A DNA stretch of 64,000 nt from JAQBXX01 sp947085325 (GCA_947085325.1 CAMTVY010000007.1:1-64000); one strand, 5' to 3'; shown: positions 52,663 to 62,520, numbered from the stretch's first letter. The notes: generated by a model not told the origin, from the letters alone. Numbers and translations: made by a program.

Positions 52663-53232
52663 TCAGCCCCTGACCTTCAACACCATGGTGTCAATCCGGT
52701 TTTCCTTGAGGCGGGCGCGGACTACATCGATTTCGGCCAGTGTTTTATAAGGCCCGATGTGCACGCGGTGCCAGGTATCCTTATTATTGACGGTTACGGT
52801 CTGGATGCTGGCCTCCAGCCCCAACAACACGAGGCTCGCCTTCAGGCGATCCGCCTCCTCAAAGCTCCTGAACGAACCTGCCTGCAGCAGGTAGCTGCCC
52901 GACTTGTCGTTGGGGGGCAATGCCTCGCCCGTCCGCTTGCCGGGGGCCTCGTGCAGCGGCACGGCCACCTCCATCTCGGGCAGGATGGTGTAAAAATCAA
53001 ACCGTGGCGGTGCTGTAGCCACAGGGCTATCGGGTGCTTTGCGCACGGCGCGGGTGTCGGTCGTGGCGGGTGCGTTCGCCGACGGCGCGACAACCGTTGC
53101 CGCAGGCCGCGCCACCGGTGCGCGGCCGCTGATATAGACCAGCAGCGCGACGAACAGGCCGAGCGCGAGCCCGGCCAGCAGCCACACCCAACCCGGCGTG
53201 GACGAGGATGTGGCGCGGTGGTTAGCTTTCAT
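52663..53232 (-). CDS. SPOR-domain envelope protein (FtsN-like)
   Basis: A 189-residue bitopic inner-membrane protein. One helix near the start (WVWLLAGLALGLFVALLVYI) is followed by a proline/alanine-rich linker and the C-terminal SPOR domain (about 115-189: YLLQAGSFRSFEEADRLKASL, WHRVHIGPYKTLAEIDVVRA). SPOR binds denuded peptidoglycan at septa; the layout is that of FtsN, which is often encoded after argS, as here. Start ATG 53232 lies inside the argS end (11-base overlap) with GGGAGG 9 bases ahead. FtsN itself is likely but not proven. Confidence 0.82.
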   Translation of the reverse strand: MKANHRATSSSTPGWVWLLAGLALGLFVALLVYISGRAPVARPAATVVAPSANAPATTDTRAVRKAPDSPVATAPPRFDFYTILPEMEVAVPLHEAPGKRTGEALPPNDKSGSYLLQAGSFRSFEEADRLKASLVLLGLEASIQTVTVNNKDTWHRVHIGPYKTLAEIDVVRARLKENRIDTMVLKVRG

Positions 53233-55012
53233 CGGTATCATCCTCCCGCTGCATGGACTCGGGTGCGCTCACGCCCAGCACCGCCAATCCGTTGCGCAGT
53301 ACCTGCCGCGTGGCGACCAAAAGACACAGCCGCGCATCGCGCAGGTTACTCTCTTCCACCAGAAACGGCAGTGCGTTGTAATAGGTGTGAAAGTCCGTGG
53401 CCAGCTCCACCAGATAATACGCCACCTGGTGCGGTTCGTAGAGCGCCGCCGCCGATTCGATCAACGCCGGATAGCGCGCCAGTGTCACCAGCAGCGTGCG
53501 CTCATGGGGCTCCAGCAGCAGATCGAGGTGCGCCCGTCCGCGTGCGGCGTCCCACGCCCAGCCCCGCTCTTCACCCTGCTTCAGCACGCTACAGATGCGC
53601 GCATGCGCGTACTGCACGTAGTATACCGGGTTCTCGTTACTCCGAGAGGTGGCCAGCTCAAGATCAAAATCGAGATGCTGGTCGCTCTTGCGCATCACAT
53701 AAAAAAAGCGCGCGGCGTCATTGCCGACCTCCGCACGCAATGCACGCAAGGTGACAAACTCGCCCGCGCGGGTGGACATCTGGGCGCGCTGCTTGCCGCG
53801 AAACAGGATGGCAAACTGCACCAGCACCACGTGCAGCCGCGCCGGGTCTGCACCCAGCGCACTGAGCGCGGCCTTGACCCGCGGGATATAGCCGTGATGA
53901 TCGGCACCCCATACGTTGATGATGCGGCCGAAACCGCGTTCATACTTGCCGAGATGGTAGGCGATATCCGAGGCGAAATAGGTCGGCTGTCCGTTCTCGC
54001 GCACCACTACGCGATCCTTTTCGTCGCCGAAGGCCGTGGAGCGGAACCACCGGGCGCCGCCGGATTCGTACAAATGCCCGGCCTGCTGCAGGCGCTCGAC
54101 GGCGCGTTGCACCATGCCGGACTCGGTGAGCGAGCGCTCGGAAAACCAGTGGTCGTAATGCACACCGAACCCGGCCAGGTCGTCACGGATGTCGGCAAGA
54201 ATGGTGTCGAGGCCGAGATCGAACACCGCCCGGTAGTCCGCAGCGCCCAGCAAATCCTTCATGCGCGTGATGAGCGCGTCGATGTGCGCCTCCTTGTCAC
54301 CGCTGCCGTCGGCCGCCAGATCCGGCGGCACATCGCGCATCACCTCCGCCAGCGGGTGATGCAGGCGTGTGGCGTGCGTCTGCCGCAAGGCGCGCGCGAT
54401 GTCAGACACGTAATCGCCCCTGTAACCGTTGGCGGGAAACACCACCGGCTCGCCGCACAGCGCCAGATAACGCAGCCACACGCTGGCGGCGAGGATATCC
54501 ATCTGGCGACCGGCGTCGTTCACATAGTATTCGCGGCTGACCGTGAAGCCCGCCACCTCCAGCAGCTTGGCCAGCGCGCTGCCGATGGCCGCGCCGCGCC
54601 CGTGGCCGACATGCAGCGGGCCGTTGGGGTTGGCCGAGACAAACTCCACCTGCACCGGCGCAGTATCGGCCTGCACGCCCCGGCCATACGCCGCGCCGGC
54701 ATCGAGCACGCTGATGACCACATCCTGCCAGGCCGCAGGCGTGAGCAGGAAATTGATAAATCCGGGGCCGGCGATATCCACCCGCGCAACCTTGCTTGAT
54801 GGCGGCAGGTGCGCCACGATCTGCTCGGCCAGCTCACGCGGCTTGCGCTGCGCCGTCTTGGCCAGCACCAGCGCAATGTTGCTGGCAAAATCGCCGTGCT
54901 GCCTGTCGCGCGCGTGCTCGATGCCGATGTCAGGCAGCACACCTTCCAATACGCCTTGCGCCTGCATGTTTTGCAGCGCCGTATGGAGCAACTTACTCAA
55001 ATGGGATTTCAT
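53222..55012 (-). CDS. argS: Arginyl-tRNA synthetase
   Basis: Class I synthetase that charges tRNA-Arg. In its 596 residues the HIGH motif is NPNGPLHVGHGRG (about 135), the KMSKS-like motif is QMSTRAGEFV (about 385), and the C-terminal DALR domain (about 480-596) recognises the anticodon arm. The N-terminal LHTALQNMQAQGVLEG... Add-1 domain is present. Translationally coupled to the SPOR gene. Confidence 0.97.
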   Translation of the reverse strand: MKSHLSKLLHTALQNMQAQGVLEGVLPDIGIEHARDRQHGDFASNIALVLAKTAQRKPRELAEQIVAHLPPSSKVARVDIAGPGFINFLLTPAAWQDVVISVLDAGAAYGRGVQADTAPVQVEFVSANPNGPLHVGHGRGAAIGSALAKLLEVAGFTVSREYYVNDAGRQMDILAASVWLRYLALCGEPVVFPANGYRGDYVSDIARALRQTHATRLHHPLAEVMRDVPPDLAADGSGDKEAHIDALITRMKDLLGAADYRAVFDLGLDTILADIRDDLAGFGVHYDHWFSERSLTESGMVQRAVERLQQAGHLYESGGARWFRSTAFGDEKDRVVVRENGQPTYFASDIAYHLGKYERGFGRIINVWGADHHGYIPRVKAALSALGADPARLHVVLVQFAILFRGKQRAQMSTRAGEFVTLRALRAEVGNDAARFFYVMRKSDQHLDFDLELATSRSNENPVYYVQYAHARICSVLKQGEERGWAWDAARGRAHLDLLLEPHERTLLVTLARYPALIESAAALYEPHQVAYYLVELATDFHTYYNALPFLVEESNLRDARLCLLVATRQVLRNGLAVLGVSAPESMQREDDTDES

Positions 55013-55063
55013 GCAACGGGATGCGGCTTGCGTTAAGGGAAGGGAACAATTTTCATTTTACCT

Positions 55064-55094
55064 TTTCTCTTGTATCTTTTCTCTTGTATCTGCC
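55064..55094. repeat. Third copy of the purine-rich ATACAAG repeat, after priA
   Basis: Minus strand, from 55094 down: GGCAGATACAAGAGAAAAGA followed by TACAAGAGAAAAGG, i.e. two 14-mers GATACAAGAGAAAA in tandem after GGCA. It starts immediately after the priA stop, just as the polA-side arm starts after the polA stop. Shares 24 consecutive bases with the 43403-43429 arm region. Confidence 0.6.
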
Positions 55095-57104
55095 TCAAGC
55101 CATTTCCATCGGATCGACATCCAGCGACCAGCGCACCCGGCGCGCGAGCTTGAGCCCTTCCCAATGAGGCAGGCAGCGTTCCAGCAAGCGGTGCAGGGTG
55201 GCGCGGCGCGGGGCCTGCAACAACAACTGGGCGCGGGTGCGTCCGGCACGGCGCTCCATCGGCGCGCTCACCGGCCCGAGCAGTTGCACGCCTGCCACGC
55301 CGGCCTCTTCCGCAATGGCCCGCGCCGCCTCCAGAAAGGCCTGCGGCGCATGCGCATCCACGGCCTCCGCACGCAGCAGCGCCAGTGCGCTATAGGGTGG
55401 CAGGCTGGCCTCCGCACGCTCCGCCAGCGCGGCCTCGGCAAAGGCGCCATAGCCGCGCGCCAGCAACAGGTGCAGCAGCGGGTGCTCCGGGTGATGGGTC
55501 TGAATTACCACCTCCCCGCTCGCATCACCGCGCCCGGCACGCCCCATCACCTGCACAATCAGCTGCGCCATGCGTTCCGGCGCACGGAAATCCACCCCGT
55601 ACAGGCCCTGATCGGCATCGAGGATGCCCACCAGCGTCACCTTGGGAAAGTGATGACCCTTGGCCAGCATCTGGGTGCCGACCAGTATCTGGCTGCGGCC
55701 GGCATGGACGTCTTCAATCAGCGCGTGTAGCGCGCCTTTGGCGCGCGTGGTATCGCGGTCCATACGCGCCACCGCCGCCTCCGGAAAGTGGCGTGCAAGC
55801 GTCTCTTCCACCCGTTCGGTACCGTGACCCAGGGCGTACAATGCCGTCGAGCCGCAGGCGGGGGCCGGGCACACGACATCCGCCGCGCGGCGGGCGCCGC
55901 AGTGATGGCAGGTCAGGCGCTGCGCCCGCTGCGACAGCACCATGCGCGTATCGCAGCGCTCACAGGTGGCCACCCAGTGGCAGGCATTGCAGATCAGGGT
56001 GGGCGCATAACCGCGCCGGTTCAGAAACACCAGTATCTGCTCCGAGCGTTTCAGGGTAGCCGCCATCTGCACCAGCAAGGGCCGCGACACCCGGCCTTCC
56101 GCCGGCGTGCTGCGCATGTCGAGCACGGTGATCCGGGGCGCTGTTGCGCGTCCGGCCCGCTCCGGCAACAGTAAATGCCGGTAGCGTCCCGCGCGTACGT
56201 TGTAGAGACTCTCCAGCGAGGGTGTGGCCGAACCCAGCAGCACCGGCACAGCGGCACGTTGCGCGCGCATGATGGCCACATCGCGGGCGTGGTAGCGAAA
56301 ACCATCCTGCTGCTTGAACGAGAGGTCGTGCTCTTCGTCGACCACGATCAGGCCAGGATGCGCAAGCGGCGTAAACACCGCAGAGCGCGTGCCGATCACG
56401 ATCGGCGCCTGCCCCGAGCGTGCAGCACGCCAGGCATGCAGCCGCTCACCCTCGCTCAGACCGGAGTGCAGCAGTGCCACCGGTACGCTGAAACGCTGTG
56501 TGAAGCGCTCCATGAGTTGCGGCGTGAGCGCGATCTCCGGCACCAGCACCAGCGCCTGCTTGCCCGCCGCAATCACCCGCTCAATGAGGCGCAGATACAC
56601 CTCGGTCTTGCCGCTGCCGGTGACACCTTCGAGCAGAAAGGCCTGAAACCCCGATGCAGCAGCCACGGCCTGCACCGCCTCGGCCTGCGGCGGGTGCAAG
56701 GTGGGCGGGGTCTCTGTGAGCAGGCCGGTGGCAGGCGGGGCGGCCGTCACGGCCCGCGCGCGCGGCACCCGGCCTTGCCGCAAGGCGGCAGGCAGGGCCG
56801 CTGCCACCACTTCACCGATCGGGTGGTGGTAGTACGCGCTCGCCCAGTCGAGCAGCGACAGCAGTTCCTCCGGCAGCAGCGGCTCCGTGTCCAGCACCTC
56901 CAACACGCGCTTGAGGCGTGTCTGCGCTATCCGGCTTTGGCTGGCGACCACCAGCACCACGCCCACCGTCTGTCCGCGACCAAACGGCACCCGCACCCGG
57001 CATCCCGGCACGAGCTGCGCAGCCTCGCCGCCGCGCGGCGGCAGGTAGTCGAAGCTACGCCGCAGCGGCGAAGGTACGGCTATCTGTACTACCAACGTAG
57101 GCAT
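55095..57104 (-). CDS. priA: Primosomal replication restart helicase PriA
   Basis: A 669-residue 3'-5' helicase that reloads the replisome at stalled forks. An N-terminal DNA-binding domain (VVQIAVPSPLRRSFDYLPP) precedes the helicase with Walker A GVTGSGKTEVY (about 160), DEEHDLSFKQQDGFRYHARD, GSATPSLES, and the zinc-binding cysteine set (CNACHWVATCERC, CHHCG, CPAPACG), followed by motif VI QVMGRAGRGD. Upstream is the DnaA-box-like palindrome region. Confidence 0.96.
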   Translation of the reverse strand: MPTLVVQIAVPSPLRRSFDYLPPRGGEAAQLVPGCRVRVPFGRGQTVGVVLVVASQSRIAQTRLKRVLEVLDTEPLLPEELLSLLDWASAYYHHPIGEVVAAALPAALRQGRVPRARAVTAAPPATGLLTETPPTLHPPQAEAVQAVAAASGFQAFLLEGVTGSGKTEVYLRLIERVIAAGKQALVLVPEIALTPQLMERFTQRFSVPVALLHSGLSEGERLHAWRAARSGQAPIVIGTRSAVFTPLAHPGLIVVDEEHDLSFKQQDGFRYHARDVAIMRAQRAAVPVLLGSATPSLESLYNVRAGRYRHLLLPERAGRATAPRITVLDMRSTPAEGRVSRPLLVQMAATLKRSEQILVFLNRRGYAPTLICNACHWVATCERCDTRMVLSQRAQRLTCHHCGARRAADVVCPAPACGSTALYALGHGTERVEETLARHFPEAAVARMDRDTTRAKGALHALIEDVHAGRSQILVGTQMLAKGHHFPKVTLVGILDADQGLYGVDFRAPERMAQLIVQVMGRAGRGDASGEVVIQTHHPEHPLLHLLLARGYGAFAEAALAERAEASLPPYSALALLRAEAVDAHAPQAFLEAARAIAEEAGVAGVQLLGPVSAPMERRAGRTRAQLLLQAPRRATLHRLLERCLPHWEGLKLARRVRWSLDVDPMEMA

Positions 57105-57456
57105 TAGACTCTGGCGGGTTCCTTAAACAGTCAGGTTATCAAGGTCGTACACAGCTTTTGTAAAATTCGCTAAGTTTTTGTACAAAATCGGGATTAAGGA
57201 TATCCACAAAATCTGTGGATATCTTTGTGGATGGGTGGGGGTAAAGCCAGTTTGAACCGCACTGTTACGGGCTTCGAAACAAAATGGACACAATTTAACC
57301 TGATCAATAAAATATGTTTATTATCATATAGATAACTGACCCGCCGGGGATCTGCGGCAATTTCTTGCAGCATACGCGCCGACCACCGCACTAGACTGTG
57401 TACAAGCCCTCCCTGAAACAGCGTGGAACCCGCGCGAGAACGCGCTTCCGGCAGAG
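57105..57456. other. 352-bp AT-rich region upstream of priA with palindromes
   Basis: No gene. It contains the perfect 12-bp palindrome TTTTGTACAAAA (57176-57187), the DnaA-box-like cluster at 57199-57234, and a stretch rich in A and T around 57290-57340 (TTATC/GATAA pairs). The rest has no clear features; the priA promoter should be here. Confidence 0.5.
57199..57234. promoter_or_regulatory. DnaA-box-like inverted pair and third box upstream of priA
   Basis: GATATCCACA (57199-57208), five bases, TGTGGATATC (57214-57223), an exact inverted repeat in which each arm has an ATATCCACA differing from the DnaA box TTATCCACA at one position. A third, weaker TGTGGATGG follows at 57226-57234. The spacing and AT-rich flank suit DnaA binding. 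Confidence 0.45.
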
Positions 57457-58041
57457 TCAAGTGTCTTGTGCCAGAAGCTGCAACAAGCCCTTGAGCGGGA
57501 GCCGGCGCATGGCGTGTCCATCAACCGGGCTGCGTGGCGCCTGCCGCAATCCGCTGACAGGAAAGACCGTCAGACAGATCACCACCTCGCCAGCCACAAA
57601 CCGGTACAGCGGGAAGTGCTCGGGGGCCATGTCCTGGCCCGTGCGCAAGGGACGCGTATCGGTTTCATAGGGGATGTTGCGCCCGAGCAGTAATACCCCC
57701 ACCTCTTCCGGCGCATCCGTAAACAGGTGCAGGTTGATGTCGGCGTGCGCCGGGGCTGTGCCGCTCAACACCGAACCAACCAGCCGCGGCTGGAATGGCG
57801 CGAGAAGACGCATCGCCTCGGCCGCCGCTTCCCGCAGCATGCGCAGCTGGCGCGGGTGGTGCTCGGACTGGAACAGGCGCTGGTAGTCACCCAAGGCCTG
57901 CTCGACCTCCTCGTTGCCCGGCATGTTGCGGGTATCCGGCGCACCGAGCTGGTGCGAGGCCTTGCGTTTGGCGGCATAATAATCGCTGATGCCGTGCTCT
58001 GCCATCAGCCGCGCCGCTTCCTGCGCGATCCTCTGGCGCAT
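57457..58041 (-). CDS. Nucleotidyltransferase-like protein of unknown function
   Basis: A 194-residue protein. The N-terminal half (RIAQEAARLMAEHGISDYY, SHQLGAPDTRNMPGNEEV) is helical and conserved as a small family. The middle has LVGSVLSGTAPAHADINLHL, where the GS and the DINL resemble the GS and DxD of the minimal nucleotidyltransferase fold. So a nucleotidyltransferase-like fold is likely, but activity and substrate are unknown. ATG 58041 is chosen; the frame is open 47 codons upstream inside mrcA, without conserved content. Follows mrcA by a short gap. Confidence 0.7.
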   Translation of the reverse strand: MRQRIAQEAARLMAEHGISDYYAAKRKASHQLGAPDTRNMPGNEEVEQALGDYQRLFQSEHHPRQLRMLREAAAEAMRLLAPFQPRLVGSVLSGTAPAHADINLHLFTDAPEEVGVLLLGRNIPYETDTRPLRTGQDMAPEHFPLYRFVAGEVVICLTVFPVSGLRQAPRSPVDGHAMRRLPLKGLLQLLAQDT

Positions 58042-58075
58042 GCGCGAATCACGGGGACTGTGCGCGGCCACAGCA

Positions 58076-60553
58076 CTAAAACAACTGCTCGACGACGCGC
58101 GGGGCATCGACCCCGAGACCGGCATCCAGCGTCTGCACATCGGCCGCAGGCGTGGGCGGGTGCTCGCTGTTGAACACCTCATCGATGGCGCGGGCGCTGC
58201 CCTGCTGGGCCAGGGCGCCGGTCACGGGGTCGATGCGCAGCGTCACAATGCCGGCGGGCGGCGGCTCGGGCAGGACTTCCGGCTGGTCTTTGAGGGCTGC
58301 GCCCATGAAGTACATCCAGATCGGCAACGCGGCATGACCCGCCGTTTCCTGATCGCCCAGCGGCAGGTGCTTATCAAAGCCGATCCAGGCGGTTGCCGCC
58401 AGCGTCGCATTAAAACCCGAAAACCAGGCATCGCGCTGGTCATTGGTCGTGCCGGTCTTGCCCGCAAGGTCATTGCGCCCCAGCGCCCGGGCACGGCGCG
58501 CGGTACCTACGCGGATCACGTCGCGCATCATGGACACCATCAGATAATTATTCTCCGGGGTAATCACACGCAGTGCCTGCCGCCCGTGCACACTACGCGT
58601 CCCGGGTACCACAGCCTCGGTACGGCGCAGCTCGGCCTGAATGTCGGCCTGCACCTCCCCCTCGAGACCGGGGGCGGCAACCGAAAGCGGCGCAGCGGCG
58701 CAGACCATGCAGGCGATGAGCGGGTCGGCCTGATACACGGTAGCCCCGTCCAGCGTCTCAATGCGTTCGATAAAGTAGGGCTCCACCTGATAGCCGCCGT
58801 TGGCAAACACGGAAAACCCGCGCACCATCTCCATGGGCGTTGCCACGCCACTGCCCAACGCCAGTGACAGGCCTTTCGGCAATCGCTCCGGGCGGAAACC
58901 AAAACGCGCCACGTAATCAATGGCGTAATCGATGCCGATGGCACGCAGCACACGGATGGAAACCAGATTGCGCGACTGGGCCAGAGCCTCCCGCAACCGC
59001 ATCGGACCATTGAACTTGCCACCGAAATTCTCCGGCCGCCAGGCCTCACCCAGATTCGCGCCCTCGATCACCACCGGTGCGTCATTCACCAGGGTGGCAG
59101 GTGTGAAGCCCTTCTCCAACGCCGCAGAGTACAGAAACGGTTTGAAACTGGAGCCCGGCTGCCGCTCGGCCTGCAGCACACGGTTGAATTTGCTCTGGTA
59201 GAAGTAGAATCCGCCTGTCAGCGCGGCCACCGCGCCATCATTCGGTTTGAGCGCGACCAGCGCTCCTTCCACTGCCGGCAGCTGCGACAAGCCCCAGTGC
59301 GTGTCCGCTATCGGCTCGATGCGCACGATATCGCCGGGCTTTAAAAATTCCTGCGCCGTCTTCGGTGCCGGGCCACGGCGGTTGTCGTCGATGTAGGGGC
59401 GCGCCCAGGACAGTCCCGCCCACGGCAGCTCCAGCGTGCCGTGCTCGGGGTGGAACACGGTCGCGCTCTGCGCGTCGACCTTGAGCACCAGTGCGGCCTG
59501 CACGCCTCCCACCTCCGGGCTTCCCTCCAGGGTGCGGGCCCAATCCTCGGGGGTCAGCAGCGGCGTGATCTCGATATGGCGTTCCGGACCGCGGTAACCA
59601 TGCCGCTTGTCGTATTCCAGCAGGCCTTTGCGCAAGGCCTGATCCCCCGCCACCTGCAATCCCGGATCGAGCGTGGTGTAGACCTTGTAGCCGCCGGTAT
59701 AGGCCTCTTCGCCGTAACGGTTCACCATCTCCGCGCGCACCATCTCCGCCACATAGGGCGCCTCGATCTCGATCTCGAGGGCGTGACGCTGTGCCGTTTC
59801 CGGCTCAGCCAGCGCGGCTTGATACTCCGTGTCAGTCAGATACCCCTGTTGACGCATGCGTTCCAGCACATAATTGCGGCGTTCTGTCGCACGCTCCAGA
59901 TTGACAATGGGGTTGTATCTGGATGGTGCCTTGGGCAACCCGGCGATCATGGCCATCTGGGCCACGCTCAATTGCTCCACCGTTGCGCCGTAATAAAACT
60001 GTGCCGCCGCCGCCACACCGTAGGAACGGTTGCCGCAATAAATCTTGTTGAGATAGAGCGTAAGTATCTCGTCCTTGCTGAACTCGCGCTCGATGCGCAA
60101 TGCGAGCAGGATCTCCTTGAGCTTGCGCAAAAAGGTCTTTTCGTTGGAGAGGAAGAAATTGCGCGCCACCTGCATGGTGATGGTGCTGCCACCCTGACGT
60201 TTTTCGCCAGTCTTCAGCAGCGCCACTGCCGCGCGCAATAGTCCCTGATAATCGACCCCGGGATGCTGATAGAAGCGATCATCTTCCGCTGCCAGCACGG
60301 CCTGCGCCAGGGACACAGGTATCTGGGAAAACTCCAGCGGCAGACGCCGCATCTCCCCAAACTCGCCGATCAATCGGGCGTCGCTGGTATAGACACGCAG
60401 CGGCACCTGCAGGCGCACATCGCGCAGACCCTCGGCCGGCGGAATTTGCGGCTCAATATAGAGATAGAGGGCCAGCAGCCCGGCGGCCAGCAGCGTGATC
60501 CCCGCAAATACCGCCGCCAGCGTAAACCCGAACAACTTCAGGAGTGGATTCAT
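58076..60553 (-). CDS. mrcA: Penicillin-binding protein 1A (bifunctional)
   Basis: An 825-residue class A PBP. One N-terminal membrane anchor, then the glycosyltransferase domain with AAEDDRFYQHPGVDY (catalytic Glu), RQGGSTITMQVARN and KDEILTLYLNKIYCG. After an OB-like insert comes the transpeptidase with GSSFKPFLYSAAL (active Ser), SRN and GKTGTTND. Builds peptidoglycan strands and crosslinks. Divergent from pilM, an order conserved in Gammaproteobacteria. Confidence 0.96.
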   Translation of the reverse strand: MNPLLKLFGFTLAAVFAGITLLAAGLLALYLYIEPQIPPAEGLRDVRLQVPLRVYTSDARLIGEFGEMRRLPLEFSQIPVSLAQAVLAAEDDRFYQHPGVDYQGLLRAAVALLKTGEKRQGGSTITMQVARNFFLSNEKTFLRKLKEILLALRIEREFSKDEILTLYLNKIYCGNRSYGVAAAAQFYYGATVEQLSVAQMAMIAGLPKAPSRYNPIVNLERATERRNYVLERMRQQGYLTDTEYQAALAEPETAQRHALEIEIEAPYVAEMVRAEMVNRYGEEAYTGGYKVYTTLDPGLQVAGDQALRKGLLEYDKRHGYRGPERHIEITPLLTPEDWARTLEGSPEVGGVQAALVLKVDAQSATVFHPEHGTLELPWAGLSWARPYIDDNRRGPAPKTAQEFLKPGDIVRIEPIADTHWGLSQLPAVEGALVALKPNDGAVAALTGGFYFYQSKFNRVLQAERQPGSSFKPFLYSAALEKGFTPATLVNDAPVVIEGANLGEAWRPENFGGKFNGPMRLREALAQSRNLVSIRVLRAIGIDYAIDYVARFGFRPERLPKGLSLALGSGVATPMEMVRGFSVFANGGYQVEPYFIERIETLDGATVYQADPLIACMVCAAAPLSVAAPGLEGEVQADIQAELRRTEAVVPGTRSVHGRQALRVITPENNYLMVSMMRDVIRVGTARRARALGRNDLAGKTGTTNDQRDAWFSGFNATLAATAWIGFDKHLPLGDQETAGHAALPIWMYFMGAALKDQPEVLPEPPPAGIVTLRIDPVTGALAQQGSARAIDEVFNSEHPPTPAADVQTLDAGLGVDAPRVVEQLF

Positions 60554-60856
60554 TTAGTCTTCCCCGCAGCAACTCTGCGGGCACATAATCCAAGGGTTTC
60601 TCAACCAATCAGGAGAGGCATTCCTCATCCTTGCGAAGCCGCACACAGGACACATCCGCATACGGCAGTACCCGTTAACTCAAACCTGACACCGGCCTAA
60701 AGCATCAGACTAACGGCGTACGGCATCAGTATAGACTGCTGTCACAGAATACGAAATATGTTGATTTTCTACATTATTGATCTATAGTTTTGGCTGGTAT
60801 TTAATGCACCGAACCACGAATACCGCATAACCACGCCCAATCCAAGGGGAAAATTC
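60554..60856. other. 303-bp divergent region between mrcA and pilM
   Basis: No gene. Contains the pilM promoter described separately and, presumably, the mrcA promoter, for which I see no clear pair of elements. Confidence 0.5.
60761..60788 (+). promoter_or_regulatory. Sigma-70 promoter of the pilMNOPQ operon
   Basis: TTGATT (60761-60766), 16 bases, TATAGT (60783-60788), about 69 bp ahead of the pilM GTG. AT-rich spacer. No competing sigma-54 site with correct GG/GC spacing was found. Confidence 0.6.
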
Positions 60857-61915
60857 GTGCTACAGCTTTTCGGCCCCCAGCCGCTGGTTGGACTTGATAT
60901 CAGCTCGACCTCGGTCAAACTCCTCGAGTTGAGCAGGCACAATGGCCACTACCAGGTGGAGAGCTATGCCGTGGAGCCGATTGCGACCGGCGCGGTGATA
61001 GAGAAAAGCATCGCCAACCCCGAGACTGTGGGCATGGCCATCCAGCAGGCGGTGAGGCGCTCCCGCACGAACGTCAAGCACGCCGCAATTGCCGTCGCCG
61101 GCTCGCACGTGATTACCAAAATCATTGCCCTGCCCGCCACGCTGAATGATGACGACATGGCGACCCAGATTGAACTGGAAGCCGATCACTACATCCCCTA
61201 CCCGCTGGAAGAGGTCAATCTTGATTTTGAGGTCATCGGCCCCTCTGAACGTGACCCCGGCATCGTCGATGTGCTGTTAGCCGCCTCGCGCCGGGAAAAC
61301 GTGGACAAGCGTGTCGCCGCCGTAGAACTGGGCGGGTTGACCGCCAAGATAGTTGATGTCGAGGCCTACGCCGCAGGCAGCGTCGTGGTGCTGATGGCCC
61401 AGCAGATGAAAAGCCTGGCGACAGCCCCGGTCATTGTCGTATTCGACATCGGCGCCACCATGACCAGCCTGACCGTGCTCGACCGCCTCAAAATCGTGTA
61501 CACGCGCGAGCAGGGCTTCGGCGGCAAACAACTCACTGAGGAAATCCAGAACCGTTACGGTTTATCCTACGAAGAGGCCGGACGCGCCAAACGTCAGGGC
61601 GGACTGCCCGAGGACTATGAAACCGAGGTGCTCATCCCCTTCAAGCAGGCGATGGCGCAACAGATTGCCCGCTCACTACAGTTCTTTTTTTCTTCCAGCC
61701 AATACAATAGCGTAGACCACATCCTGCTCGCGGGCGGCAACGCGCTCATCCCAGGCATCGCCAAACTCATCGAAACCGAGATTGGCGCCACCACCTCGAT
61801 TGCCAATCCGTTTATCGGCATGACCCTGGCCACGGGCATCAATGCCCAGGCCCTGACCAATGACGCACCCGCACTGCTGGTTGCGTGCGGGCTTGCGCTA
61901 CGGAGCTTCGACTAG
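60857..61915 (+). CDS. pilM: Type IV pilus inner-membrane assembly protein PilM
   Basis: A 352-residue actin-like cytoplasmic ATPase that binds the PilN tail and organises the pilus machine. VGLDISSTSVKLLELS (phosphate 1), VVFDIGATMTSLTVLD (phosphate 2) and LAGGNALIPGIAKLIE are the actin-fold motifs. Starts at GTG 60857 with AAGGGGA 6 bases ahead. First of five tightly packed pil genes. Confidence 0.96.
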   Translation: MLQLFGPQPLVGLDISSTSVKLLELSRHNGHYQVESYAVEPIATGAVIEKSIANPETVGMAIQQAVRRSRTNVKHAAIAVAGSHVITKIIALPATLNDDDMATQIELEADHYIPYPLEEVNLDFEVIGPSERDPGIVDVLLAASRRENVDKRVAAVELGGLTAKIVDVEAYAAGSVVVLMAQQMKSLATAPVIVVFDIGATMTSLTVLDRLKIVYTREQGFGGKQLTEEIQNRYGLSYEEAGRAKRQGGLPEDYETEVLIPFKQAMAQQIARSLQFFFSSSQYNSVDHILLAGGNALIPGIAKLIETEIGATTSIANPFIGMTLATGINAQALTNDAPALLVACGLALRSFD

Positions 61916-61917
61916 CC

Positions 61918-62520
61918 ATGGCGCACATCAATTTACTCCCCTGGCGCGAGACACGGCGCAAGGAGCGCGAGCGCGAGTTTGCCGGGATAGCGGGCGGAGC
62001 GGCGCTACTAGCCGCCGCAGTCATTTTGTACGCCCACGTCCAGATCGGCAGCATGATCGAATCCCAGCAGTCGCGCAACGCTGTACTCACCCGTGAAATT
62101 GCCGAACTGGATAAAGCGATTGCCGAGATCAAGACTCTGGAGGCAGAAAAGTCAGACTTGCTGGCGCGCATGGACGTCATCCAGGATCTGCAACTGAGTC
62201 GTCCGGAAATCGTGCACCTGTTCAGTGAGCTCGCCACCACCCTCCCGGAGGGCGTGTATTACACCGCCATCAAGCGCGAGGGGGCGGGCGTCACCGTGGG
62301 CGGCGTAGCACAATCCAATGCCCGCGTCTCCACCCTGATGCGTAACATGGAGAGCTCGCCCTGGCTGGAAAAACCGGCGCTGGATGTGATCGAAACCAGT
62401 GAAAAAGACAGGATACGCAGCCCGAGCTTCATCCTGCGCGCGAACCAGACACCCAGCAGTCACCGCAAAGCTGCTGTCAGCGCAACAGATGCCGACCAGC
62501 AAGCTGGAAAGCAGCCATGA
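61918..62520 (+). CDS. pilN: Type IV pilus assembly protein PilN
   Basis: A 200-residue inner-membrane protein. The cytoplasmic start AHINLLPWRE is the conserved PilM-binding tail, then one membrane helix (GIAGGAALLAAAVILYAHV), a coiled coil (about 55-100) and a ferredoxin-like periplasmic domain. ATG 61918 lies 2 bp after pilM. Overlaps pilO by 4 bases. Confidence 0.95.
   Translation: MAHINLLPWRETRRKEREREFAGIAGGAALLAAAVILYAHVQIGSMIESQQSRNAVLTREIAELDKAIAEIKTLEAEKSDLLARMDVIQDLQLSRPEIVHLFSELATTLPEGVYYTAIKREGAGVTVGGVAQSNARVSTLMRNMESSPWLEKPALDVIETSEKDRIRSPSFILRANQTPSSHRKAAVSATDADQQAGKQP

Noticed and set aside
60790..60810. Sigma-54-like TGGC...TGCA before pilM
   Set aside because: The GG to GC distance is 12 rather than 10 bases, so it does not fit the -24/-12 rule.
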